A DNA stretch of 64,000 bases from positions 2,767,659 to 2,831,658 of the forward strand of contig BQKD01000001.1 of NCBI GenBank assembly GCA_022834735.1, given 5' to 3'. The DNA is from Erysipelotrichaceae bacterium OPF54 (GTDB lineage: Bacteria; Bacillota_I; Bacilli_A; Erysipelotrichales; Erysipelotrichaceae). The notes below the pieces were generated by a model, which worked only from the letters and a program-made list of their open reading frames with translations, had not been told where the DNA came from and did not search any database. Every line of letters starts with the position of its first letter. Position 1 is the first letter of the stretch. Shown piece after piece: positions 45,441 to 53,475 of the stretch. The translations under genes and the position numbers were made by a program.

Positions 45441-45944
45441 TTAATACTGAAGCGCTTCCTCATAGCGCGGAACGAGGCTGTCCACGCTCTCGTAGTCCAG
45501 ATCGGCACCCGAAGGGCTCGGAACATAGGTCACATGCACATTGCCTTCAAAGGACGATTCGTTGAGCAGCTTTTCGGTTTCGCGCGAAACACAAATGATA
45601 TTCGCGATGCTAGGATGCTCGTTCAAGAATTCCTGGATATCATTGAGCACGATATCCTGCATCGTATCTTCGCGCGACATATGACGCAGGCACGATTTGA
45701 CAACCGACCAGATCGCGATATTGTTCTGCGCACAGATCTCTTCCTTATCTGTATCTGTGGCATAAGGCATTTCGTAGATCGTACCAAGAACAGCCCAGAA
45801 ATGGTTGCTTGGATCGCCGAAATACATGCCCGACTCCTCGCTTTTTACGCTAGGCATCGAAACAAGAAATAAATTCACAGGCTCGTCGTAAACCATTGGA
45901 GCCAGCGCAGTGTACTGCTGCAAAGATGAAGTATCGTACATCAT
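45441..45944 (-). CDS. Uracil/hypoxanthine-DNA glycosylase superfamily protein
   Basis: 167 residues. GMYFGDPSNHFWAVL near residue 40 is the motif region of the TDG/Mug and DNA-deoxyinosine glycosylases (typically GHPxNxFW). A second motif, YVPSPSGADLDYES near residue 140, matches the SPS/SxSP loop. It would remove deaminated bases from DNA. The substrate cannot be fixed from the sequence. It lies 17 bases upstream of dut. Confidence 0.8.
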   Translation of the reverse strand: MMYDTSSLQQYTALAPMVYDEPVNLFLVSMPSVKSEESGMYFGDPSNHFWAVLGTIYEMPYATDTDKEEICAQNNIAIWSVVKSCLRHMSREDTMQDIVLNDIQEFLNEHPSIANIICVSRETEKLLNESSFEGNVHVTYVPSPSGADLDYESVDSLVPRYEEALQY

Positions 45945-46192
45945 TAGTCCTCCTTTAAAAGATCGACCGCTTTCTGAACAAGCACGATCTTTTTATTCGT
46001 CAAATCAAGCATCTCTTCATTCCCGTCTTTCTGATAGTCTGCGCTCAAGGCATTCAAGGCCCTCAGCCTTTCTTCCAGACCCTCTTCGGAAATCTCTTCC
46101 CCATCCGCAAACACTTCTTTCAAGATCTCGTCACCCGCCGCCGACGCACCAAGAGCCGCCGTCAGCTTTGCCATCAAATCGCTTTTCGTCAT
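45944..46192 (-). CDS. Small acidic protein (82 residues), unknown
   Basis: 82 residues, helical and acidic (MTKSDLMAKLTAALGASAAG at the start, ending DLLKED). No domain was recognised. The stop and the next start touch at base 45944. It is part of the operon between RimO and the glycosylase. Function unknown. Confidence 0.7.
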   Translation of the reverse strand: MTKSDLMAKLTAALGASAAGDEILKEVFADGEEISEEGLEERLRALNALSADYQKDGNEEMLDLTNKKIVLVQKAVDLLKED

Positions 46193-46227
46193 CTATGATC
46201 CTCCTTTAAGAGAAAACGCTGAGCACT

Positions 46228-47517
46228 TTACTCAGCAACCTCTCCTGCCAAGTCATACTCTGTCGCATCCGTGATCCGGACATTGACAAAGCCGCCGATC
46301 TTCAGAGGCTTTTTCGAACGAACGATCACCACGCCATCCACTTCGTCCGGCGCGTCCGCAGCGCTCCGGCCGCGGTACTGATCCTTCAGCCCTTCTTTTT
46401 CCTCGATCAGCACTTCGATCACATTCCCGACCTTTTCTTCATTCTTTTTTTTCGAAATGTCTTTCTGGACCGCCATCAGACGCTCGAGCCGGCTCTGCGC
46501 CGTCACCTCGTCAATCAGGCCATCCATATCATACGCAGGCGTATCCTCTTCTCTCGAATACGTGAAAGCGCCCAGACGATCCCATTCCACCTCGCGGATG
46601 AAGTCGACCAGCTCCTCGAACTCCTCGTCCGTCTCGGACGGGAATCCGACGATCGCCGTCGTACGCAGCACCGCATCCGGGAACATGGAACGGATCTTCT
46701 TCACAAGCGCGATCGTATCCTCTTTCGTTCCCCGCCGGTTCATCTTCTTCAAAAGGCGATCGTTGGCATGCTGCATCGGAATATCGAAATACGGCAGGAT
46801 CTTATCCGAAGCCGCCATCACCTCAAGCACCTCGTCCTCGATCTCGTCCGGATACATGTAAAGCACCCGGATCCAGCGGATCTCCTCCACCTTCTCGACC
46901 TGACGAAGCAGCTCGGCAAGCATCAGCTTCCCGTAGTTGTCCAGACCGTATTTGGTCGTATCCTGCGCGATCAAAGTGATTTCCTGGACACCGATCGATG
47001 CCAGGTGCTTCACTTCAGCCACCACTTCATCTATCACTTTACTCTTCTGGTCGCCGCGAATCAAAGGAATAGCACAATACGTACAATGATTCGAGCAGCC
47101 GTCGCTGATCTTCACATACGCGCTCCACGGCGTGCCCGAAAGCGGACGCTCGCTCTTGGCAAAATCGCCCAGCGAACCGCCCCCAAGAACTTCCTGCAGC
47201 CTCTGGGCCAGATGCCCGTAATCCCGTATCGGGATGATCGCGTCAATTTCCGGGATCTCCTCTTTGAGCTCCTCTTCATACCGCTGCGCCAGACAGCCGC
47301 ACACGATCAGCTTGTCCGCATACTGCGCCATCTCGAAAATCGTATTGATCGACTCTTCCTTGGCCGACTCGATAAACCCGCACGTATTGACCACGATCGC
47401 ATCCGCCTTTTTCGGATCTGCCACGATCTCGTGCCCATTCTCCATCAGAACGCCCATGATCTGCTCGGAATCGACAAGATTCTTGCAGCAGCCAAGCGAT
47501 ACAAAACCAACTTTCAT
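46228..47517 (-). CDS. rimO: Ribosomal protein S12 methylthiotransferase
   Basis: 429 residues of the radical-SAM methylthiotransferase family that modifies Asp of ribosomal protein S12. The N-terminal cluster domain begins SLGCCKNLVDSEQIMG, and the radical-SAM cluster is CSNHCTYCAIPLIRG near residue 140. A C-terminal TRAM domain (IEVLIEEKEGLKDQYRGRS) follows. CCKNLVDSE is typical of RimO and distinguishes it from MiaB. It overlaps yhaM by 4 bases. Confidence 0.94.
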   Translation of the reverse strand: MKVGFVSLGCCKNLVDSEQIMGVLMENGHEIVADPKKADAIVVNTCGFIESAKEESINTIFEMAQYADKLIVCGCLAQRYEEELKEEIPEIDAIIPIRDYGHLAQRLQEVLGGGSLGDFAKSERPLSGTPWSAYVKISDGCSNHCTYCAIPLIRGDQKSKVIDEVVAEVKHLASIGVQEITLIAQDTTKYGLDNYGKLMLAELLRQVEKVEEIRWIRVLYMYPDEIEDEVLEVMAASDKILPYFDIPMQHANDRLLKKMNRRGTKEDTIALVKKIRSMFPDAVLRTTAIVGFPSETDEEFEELVDFIREVEWDRLGAFTYSREEDTPAYDMDGLIDEVTAQSRLERLMAVQKDISKKKNEEKVGNVIEVLIEEKEGLKDQYRGRSAADAPDEVDGVVIVRSKKPLKIGGFVNVRITDATEYDLAGEVAE

Positions 47518-48461
47518 TGTTCCTCGTCCTTTCTGCGCCGGTAGATCATCCGGTTATCGAGCGCAAACATGCGCGGACCAAACGCACCCGGCAATGTCGC
47601 GTCGATACTCTGCTTCATCATGAACAGTCTCGAATCGAGATTATCCAGCATCGTCACCACTTCTGCTTCCGGAAGCATCGGAAGCACCGGCGAACCGTAT
47701 TCCATCTTCCCGTGATGGCTGAGCACCATATGCTTCAGAAGCACCACCCGCTCATCCTTCAGGATATCCAGATCAGCCGCCACTTCGTCGATCATGGCCG
47801 CCGCAATGCTGATATGGCCCAGCAGGTTGCCAACCACCGTATATTCAGGAAGCATGGCCGAGGAAAGCTCCTCCACCTTGCCAATATCATGCAGCAGGAT
47901 CCCTGCAATCACCAGATCGCGGTCCAGCCACTCATACTGATCACAGACCGCGTAGCCAAGCTTCGCCATCGATATCGAATGGAACGCCAGGCCACCCACA
48001 AAATTGTGATGGTTCCTCGTCGCCGCCGGAAACGTGAAAAACTTCTCCTCGCTGCGCTCGAGCACCTCCTGGCAGACCAGCGAAATGACAGGATCCTCCA
48101 TGTGATCGATCATCTGCTTTACCGCACCCTTCATCTGTTCGCGCGACATCGGCGCCTCCCGGACAAAATCCAGGACATCCGCCCCTTTATCCTCGACCAG
48201 CTTGCGCACCCGCAGCTGCATCGCATTCTTATGAAAAATGATCTCGCCATACGCATCCACGACCATCCCGGCCCGGTATGACGCCACCATCTCATCCGTC
48301 AGGTTCCAGAACTTGGCATCCAGAGTTCCCGTCTGATCTTCCAGGATCAGCGACAAATACGGCGTATTCTTGTTCGTCCGCCCCTTGTCGCACTTTGTGA
48401 TCAGAGCCTTCACACAAACCTTGCCCTCTTCATGTATTTCGTTAATTTTCAAACTCTTCAC
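47514..48461 (-). CDS. yhaM: 3'-5' exoribonuclease YhaM
   Basis: 315 residues: an OB-fold nucleic-acid-binding domain (residues about 10-90, LSLILEDQTGTLDAKFWNLT) followed by an HD domain (about 160-300; HHNFVGGLAFHSISMAKLG and LLHDIGKVEEL). This is the YhaM 3'-5' exoribonuclease, which trims RNA ends in Firmicutes. It overlaps the upstream gene by 20 bases and rimO by 4. Confidence 0.9.
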   Translation of the reverse strand: MKSLKINEIHEEGKVCVKALITKCDKGRTNKNTPYLSLILEDQTGTLDAKFWNLTDEMVASYRAGMVVDAYGEIIFHKNAMQLRVRKLVEDKGADVLDFVREAPMSREQMKGAVKQMIDHMEDPVISLVCQEVLERSEEKFFTFPAATRNHHNFVGGLAFHSISMAKLGYAVCDQYEWLDRDLVIAGILLHDIGKVEELSSAMLPEYTVVGNLLGHISIAAAMIDEVAADLDILKDERVVLLKHMVLSHHGKMEYGSPVLPMLPEAEVVTMLDNLDSRLFMMKQSIDATLPGAFGPRMFALDNRMIYRRRKDEEQ

Positions 48462-50418
48462 TCATTTCTAAAAAACTGTTTTCGATCTGTTCCTTCGAAA
48501 AGCCTTTGCGCAGACAATACTGCATCACTTTCGTATCGCGCCGGTCCACATCCAGCGACGAATACAGACGAAGCGCCTTCTTCAAAGCCACCCTGCACGC
48601 CAGCGAATCATCCTCGTCCAGATCCACTTCTTCGATGACCGTGTTGGCCACATCCACAGAATACCCCTTCATAACAAGCTTATGAACAACATTCTTTTTT
48701 TTCAAACGAGACGACTGCATCTTCAGCGTATTCTTGATCCGCTCCGCCATCGCCCTGGCATTCGCCAGCTCCTGCGCGTCATCCAGCTCATTGAGCGCCT
48801 CATAGATCAGCTGCGAAGAAATGCCCGTCTTCATCAGCTTCGACGTGATCGTCTTCTTCGAATTGCCCAGCCCGTGCCAGCAGTCCGCCTTGTCGAACGC
48901 GTATCGGCGATCGTTCAGCCAGCCGTTCTGCACGAACTCGCTGACCAGCTGCCCGGTCTTCGCCTCGTCCAGCTCGAAATGACGCTTCACATACTGCTTC
49001 ACCTCGAAACACGTCATATCTTTCGTGAGTACCTTGCGCTTCATGAACCCGTACGCATGATAATACTCCTGCAGATCGAGATAGCCCGAGATCAGATACG
49101 CATCCAGCTTGGCCCCCTTCGCCATCTTCAGATCGAAAAAATCATCCAGCGTCACGAGCAGCTTCACCGGCTCCGGATCGCTCTTGCGCGAAACAGTCAG
49201 CTCCACAAAATCGTCCTTGATCCGCACCCGGTCCACCACGAACGTGTGACGGTAGTCGTCGATCGCCTGCTCGTATACGGCCAGGATCTTGCTGCCAAAC
49301 ATTTCCCGCGAATACGGAACGCTCTTTTCGACACACAAGGCCTTCTTCTTCTGACGCGCCATCCGCTCCTGCGAAAAAAACGCATCCATCTTTTCGACAA
49401 GCTCTTCGGCATTATCGAAATAGTATCCCGTTTTTCCTTCCTCGACCAGATCGTACAGCACCTCGTCGCGGCGCCCGAACACAGGCAGGCCGCTCGCCAG
49501 CGCCTCGATATACGTCAGGCCCTGCGTTTCGGAAAGCGAAGCCGAGACAAAACCGTCGAACGACGCATAGTAATACGGAATGTGCGAACGAGGCACCTTG
49601 CCAATAAAATGGACCCGGTCCTGAACGCCATGCTTTTGCGCCACGTTCCTGAAAAAGTCCTCGTCCGTTCCGGACCCGACAACGACCAGATGCAGCCGCT
49701 CGTCTTTTGAAAGCGCAACCGCCTCGATCGGCATTTCCAGCGACTTCTCCTTCGCCAGCCGTCCCACGAACACCAGCACATGATCTTCGTCGCTCAAACC
49801 CAGATGCGCCTTCAGATCGCGGCAGTCTTTCGGATCGATATGTTCAGGCCTGAATTCGTCCAGATCCAGTCCGGTCGGCACGATATAGATCGGCGCCTTC
49901 ACGCCGTAGCTGAGCAGCGCATCTTTCGTCTTGCGGCTTGGCGCAATGACCCCCTGCACCCCGTTGCCCATACGTTTCGAAAAATTCTTTACGACCCATT
50001 TTCCGGCCTTGTCCACATTGCTGATGTCAAGCGGATTGATGTAATGGGTATAATCCGCATACATCGTATGGTACGTATAAACCTGCGGGATCCCCAGCTC
50101 CTTGGCAATCTGTCTTCCATATAACGAAACGCCGAACTCCTGCTGCGTATGGATGATATCCAGGTCCATGGCCTCGATATAGCTGCCCGCAAAATTGATC
50201 GGGCTGCTCATCGTATAGCCGTACAGCCGTTTCAGTTCCACGCCCGGAAGGCGCAGGATCCGCTCTTCCGGATCGTAGATCGTTTTCGGGCCCTGATGGT
50301 TCGTTATAATAAAGACGGTGTGGCCGAGCTGTTCGAGAGCCCCCTTGAGCGTCACGACGCTCGTCACCACACCATTGATATCAGGAAGATATGAATCCGT
50401 GAAAATTCCAATATTCAT
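48442..50418 (-). CDS. GT4 glycosyltransferase fused to a RecX-like C-terminal domain
   Basis: 658 residues. Residues 1-385 are a GT-B glycosyltransferase of family 4: FTDSYLPDINGVVTSVVTLK at the start, the nucleotide-sugar motif SETQGLTYIEALASGLP near 295, VFVGRLAKEKSLEMPIEA near 210. Such enzymes make diacylglycerol glycolipids. Residues about 390-655 resemble RecX, the RecA modulator: three-helix repeats VSEFVQNGWLNDRRYAFDKA and ITSKLMKTGISSQLIYEALN, then KKNVVHKLVMKGYSVDVANT. No stop separates them. This is a fusion or a long-standing family architecture. It overlaps its neighbours by 4 and 20 bases. Confidence 0.85.
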   Translation of the reverse strand: MNIGIFTDSYLPDINGVVTSVVTLKGALEQLGHTVFIITNHQGPKTIYDPEERILRLPGVELKRLYGYTMSSPINFAGSYIEAMDLDIIHTQQEFGVSLYGRQIAKELGIPQVYTYHTMYADYTHYINPLDISNVDKAGKWVVKNFSKRMGNGVQGVIAPSRKTKDALLSYGVKAPIYIVPTGLDLDEFRPEHIDPKDCRDLKAHLGLSDEDHVLVFVGRLAKEKSLEMPIEAVALSKDERLHLVVVGSGTDEDFFRNVAQKHGVQDRVHFIGKVPRSHIPYYYASFDGFVSASLSETQGLTYIEALASGLPVFGRRDEVLYDLVEEGKTGYYFDNAEELVEKMDAFFSQERMARQKKKALCVEKSVPYSREMFGSKILAVYEQAIDDYRHTFVVDRVRIKDDFVELTVSRKSDPEPVKLLVTLDDFFDLKMAKGAKLDAYLISGYLDLQEYYHAYGFMKRKVLTKDMTCFEVKQYVKRHFELDEAKTGQLVSEFVQNGWLNDRRYAFDKADCWHGLGNSKKTITSKLMKTGISSQLIYEALNELDDAQELANARAMAERIKNTLKMQSSRLKKKNVVHKLVMKGYSVDVANTVIEEVDLDEDDSLACRVALKKALRLYSSLDVDRRDTKVMQYCLRKGFSKEQIENSFLEMSEEFEN

Positions 50419-51461
50419 GTCTTTTCGTTTTCCTTTCCTGCCGCAGCATCCAGCCTGTCATAGTGCGCCTTGGCCGCCATGAACAGGATACCGCCGGCAA
50501 CTAAAATAATATGATATGTCGATACCCGCCACAAAATGAGCACCGCGCTGGTCAGCGAACCCATCAGCGGCGAAAACAGGATCGAAAACATCATTTCCGT
50601 TCCTCCGCTTGCTCCCGGGATCGGGATAAAGCTGTTGGCCATCGTCACGAACGAGCTGAGCGCCACCACATCGATCAGCTGATCCGCCCTCAGATCGATA
50701 TGGAGCATGCGCGCGATCACGTACGGAAGAGCGTAGAGCATGGTCAGCCGCACGATATTGATCAGCATGCATTCGATGATCGCTTTCTTGTCCTGCGAAA
50801 GCTTCTTGATCTCGGTCGTGAACGACGTCATCTGCAGCGTCCACGATTCAAGCGTCTTCTGCGGATCTTTCAGGATCCGCAGTTTTCCCAGCACCCTGAC
50901 CGCCCACTGGGAAAGCCGGATATACGCTTTCGGAAACAAAGCCATCGTATACAGTCCGAAAATAACGACAAAATTGACAACATACCCGGCCAGCACAAGC
51001 GTGAACCAGCCTGATCTCGACGCAAAGCCGAAGAACTTCGTAAAAAACAGGATCGTGACATAGATCATCATCGTCGTCTGATAAATGATGAAGTCGGCCC
51101 ACAGCATTGAAGCCCCGTCGCTGTAGGATATCCCCTGTTTCTTTAAAATATACGCCTGTCCGAACTGTCCTCCGGTAGCCGAAGGCGTGATCCCGGAAAA
51201 GAAAGTGCCCGTAAAGGCAACGACGATCCCATTTCCGACAGAATAATTCTTTTTGAATTTACGTCCCAGCACCACATACACAAGACCCCATACACACGTG
51301 TAGAGGCCTCCCCAGATCAGGATGATCAGCAGCGAAAAACCGTTCAGCTTTCCGATCGCAGCCAGCACTTCCCGGTAATTGTCCTTGAGCGCAAACCACA
51401 ATGCCGCTGCCGTTATGACAGCAATGAGAACGAAATTCCATATATAATTCGTTTTTTTCAT
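50415..51461 (-). CDS. UPF0104/LPG_synthase_TM-family membrane protein
   Basis: 348 residues with about eight hydrophobic segments. The family hallmark FFSGITPSATGGQFGQAYILKK lies near residue 85, with MANSFIPIPGASGGTEM near residue 275. It belongs to the lysylphosphatidylglycerol synthase/flippase-like family, which transports or modifies lipids. It is placed between two GT4 enzymes, so it may move their glycolipid product. It overlaps the next gene by 4 bases. Confidence 0.85.
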   Translation of the reverse strand: MKKTNYIWNFVLIAVITAAALWFALKDNYREVLAAIGKLNGFSLLIILIWGGLYTCVWGLVYVVLGRKFKKNYSVGNGIVVAFTGTFFSGITPSATGGQFGQAYILKKQGISYSDGASMLWADFIIYQTTMMIYVTILFFTKFFGFASRSGWFTLVLAGYVVNFVVIFGLYTMALFPKAYIRLSQWAVRVLGKLRILKDPQKTLESWTLQMTSFTTEIKKLSQDKKAIIECMLINIVRLTMLYALPYVIARMLHIDLRADQLIDVVALSSFVTMANSFIPIPGASGGTEMMFSILFSPLMGSLTSAVLILWRVSTYHIILVAGGILFMAAKAHYDRLDAAAGKENEKT

Positions 51462-51489
51462 GCTTTCGTTCCAATGTCTTTCTTTTAAT

Positions 51490-52548
51490 CTATTTGTTTT
51501 TCAGCTCGTTTTGTTTTTCACGATAGGCATCGACATAAAATTTGCGCCACATGCTCGCAACATGCTCTTTGGAGTAATACTCGCTGATCGCCGCGCTCTG
51601 CTCTTCCTGTTTCTTATACAGGTCAGGATCGTTTTTGAGCGATTCGAGCAGCTGCGCGAACTGCTCATTGTTTTCCCCTGCCATATAATGGCCAAACAAA
51701 ATATCTTTATACAGATCGAGATCGCGCAGCACGATCGGAATGTGCAGGTTCACCGCTTCAAGGATCGTCATCGGGAACAGCTCATTGTAGCTTGGCATAA
51801 AGAGCACATCAGCCATATTATATACCTTTACCATTTCGCTGCGCTCCACAATTCCGATAAAATGCACATTTTCAGGCGGATTGGCCATCAGACGCTTCAG
51901 CTCCTCATATCCGTCCGTTATGATCCCGAACGAAAAGCCGCCAGCCCAGACGAACTCGATATCCGGACACATCTGTGCCGTCTGGCAGAAGTCGATCACG
52001 CCTTTGCGCGTCTGCACCTGTCCAGCCCCGATCACCACAAAGGCGTCCTCTTTGATCCCGTATTTTTTTCTTTCCTCGATCCTTGACTCTTCTCCAAGCG
52101 TATGGAACACTTCCTTCGAAACATAGTTGGGAATATAATAAATTTTATTTTCCGGAATGCCGTAACGCACAAGATCCGGTTTGAAATTCGGATTCACCAC
52201 CACAAGGCGGTCCGCCAGCTTGTAAAAATTAATGATATATTTCGACGCGATCGGCTGAAACGCTGCCGGCATATTGATACTTCCGTCAATCACTGTATCC
52301 GGAAGAAAATGGCAGTAGGCAATCTTCACCGTTTTTTTGTCAAGCATCGGGATCATAAATCCCGGATCGATCGTATGAAAATGCTTGATGTCTGCCGGCT
52401 TGAACCAGTCGTTGATCGCAATCTCAAATAAGTCGCTCGCTTCTTCGCGAAGAAGTTCCACCTGTTCCAAATAAGCAGAACCAACCCCTTGTCCACTCAC
52501 TTTATCTGCACTCGAATACATAGTGATCCGAAGTTTATTTTCTGACAT
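51490..52548 (-). CDS. GT4 glycosyltransferase (diacylglycerol glucosyltransferase-like)
   Basis: 352 residues of a GT-B enzyme: MYSSADKVSGQGVGSAYLEQ at the start, YIPNYVSKEVFH near residue 140, GAGQVQTRKGVIDF near 170, and the donor motif SYNELFPMTILEAVNLHIP near 270 with E-x7-E spacing. Together with the next two genes it could build glycolipid or lipoteichoic acid anchors. It is first in the leftward operon. Confidence 0.87.
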   Translation of the reverse strand: MSENKLRITMYSSADKVSGQGVGSAYLEQVELLREEASDLFEIAINDWFKPADIKHFHTIDPGFMIPMLDKKTVKIAYCHFLPDTVIDGSINMPAAFQPIASKYIINFYKLADRLVVVNPNFKPDLVRYGIPENKIYYIPNYVSKEVFHTLGEESRIEERKKYGIKEDAFVVIGAGQVQTRKGVIDFCQTAQMCPDIEFVWAGGFSFGIITDGYEELKRLMANPPENVHFIGIVERSEMVKVYNMADVLFMPSYNELFPMTILEAVNLHIPIVLRDLDLYKDILFGHYMAGENNEQFAQLLESLKNDPDLYKKQEEQSAAISEYYSKEHVASMWRKFYVDAYREKQNELKNK

Positions 52549-52579
52549 AAGTTAAGATACCTCATTTTCTTTCGAACCC

Positions 52580-52588
52580 ATTATATCA
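52580..52588 (-). promoter_or_regulatory. Extended -10 promoter of the GT4-to-dut operon
   Basis: On the minus strand TGATATAAT lies about 30 bases upstream of the GT4 start. No clear -35 was seen, as expected for an extended -10. Confidence 0.5.
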
Positions 52589-52633
52589 TGATATAAACAC
52601 AAAAAAACCTTACATGATTTTATGACGGCAACA

Positions 52634-52717
52634 GAAAAAAGGCCTCCGAAGAGACCTTTTTCCAAGAAAGTTTTAAGAAAGGGAATTTGATTATGAAGTG
52701 AGCCTTATCTTTGGCTC
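52634..52717 (-). ncRNA. Candidate small RNA A (copy of candidate B)
   Basis: An 84-base transcription unit is suggested: a TATAGT box (52724-52729) six bases before the GAGCC start. A 5' hairpin GAGCC/GGCTC follows, then a C/U-rich single-stranded segment with CCCTTTCTT, and an intrinsic terminator with a UUCG tetraloop (AGGTCTC/GAGGCCT, 52634-52662). 53 of 55 bases match candidate B. The CU segment is complementary to Shine-Dalgarno regions. The evidence is structure and duplication only. Confidence 0.55.
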
Positions 52718-52937
52718 AACTACACTATACTTGAAACCAGGCTATACATTATGTATATAATTTGTGAAAATATGTGACTTCCCCTTACCGGAGTAAGAGT
52801 TTTGTTTATTTTTACCTGAGTAAAATTTATTTTTTTCTATTTATCCTCAATTATTTCAATTATAAAATTTTTAGTTCCTGTAAACATGAAAGGAACGAAA
52901 AAAAAGCCCAGGCAAGCTCAAATCTAAAAAATAAGCA

Positions 52938-53023
52938 AAAAAAAAGATCTTTGCAGATCCTTTTTTTTCAAGAAAGTTTTAAGAAAGGGAATTTGATTAT
53001 GAAATGAGCCATATCTTTGGCTC
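52938..53023 (-). ncRNA. Candidate small RNA B (copy of candidate A)
   Basis: Same design as candidate A: TATACT (53030-53035) six bases before GAGCC, hairpin GAGCC/GGCTC, CU-rich centre and a terminator with GCAA tetraloop (about 52938-52968). It lies 59 bases after the stop of the last mannose-PTS operon gene, so it could also be cut from that message's 3' end. Between B and A lie about 220 AT-rich bases without a gene. Confidence 0.55.
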
Positions 53024-53081
53024 GATCATAGTATACAATAAACGTCTGCGCATATTGCCAAATTCCTATGTGAAATTGTGT

Positions 53082-53405
53082 TTATTGCGCCTTTCCCTGG
53101 TAACGGTCGATCTTTTTCAGCAGATTCTTCTTCCCGTTGTGACGAGCCGTCATGCTGAAAACTACCATGATCAGCGAAATGCAGGTTCCAATCACACCGA
53201 CCCATTTGATCACATTCAGGGTCGATGGCGAAATATTCGGGAAAAAGGCATCCCGCATTCCCGTAAACCCCCATACGCAAAGAAGAGCAAATACAGCCAG
53301 CGCTACAAAACTGTTGCGCACGACATGCCCGACCCGCTTTAACATTTCATTTTCCTGTGCGATCGAAGCCGCAAGTGCTTCCCGTTCTCTTTTTGATAAT
53401 TTCAT
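53082..53405 (-). CDS. Small membrane protein at the end of the mannose-PTS operon
   Basis: 107 residues with two hydrophobic segments (FVALAVFALLCVWGFTGM and WVGVIGTCISLIMVVFSM) and charged ends. No family was recognised. The ATG at 53405 follows AGAAAGGG. The start lies 16 bases after the T run of a strong terminator, so it is made only from readthrough or a processed message. Its start region is partly complementary to the two sRNA candidates downstream. Confidence 0.7.
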   Translation of the reverse strand: MKLSKREREALAASIAQENEMLKRVGHVVRNSFVALAVFALLCVWGFTGMRDAFFPNISPSTLNVIKWVGVIGTCISLIMVVFSMTARHNGKKNLLKKIDRYQGKAQ

Positions 53406-53420
53406 AAATAAAACCCTTTC

Positions 53421-53456
53421 TAAAAAAAGAGAAGTGAGGAGGGATTCCTCACTTCT
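53421..53456 (-). terminator. Strong terminator between IID and the 107-residue gene
   Basis: AGAAGTGAGGA (53430-53440) pairs perfectly with TCCTCACTTCT (53446-53456). On the minus strand a T run follows (53422-53428), immediately before the ribosome binding site of the next gene. Confidence 0.9.
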
Positions 53457-53475
53457 GTATGACAATCGTTTCCTT

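Noticed and set aside
48682..49710. 342-codon plus-strand open frame
   Set aside because: Shadow of the GT4-RecX gene, with no coherent domain.
52690..53006. Start-stop mini-ORFs (ATG-AAR-TGA) on the plus strand of the repeated elements
   Set aside because: They have good SD spacing, but both copies are better explained as minus-strand small RNAs whose CU-rich centre reads as an SD on the other strand.
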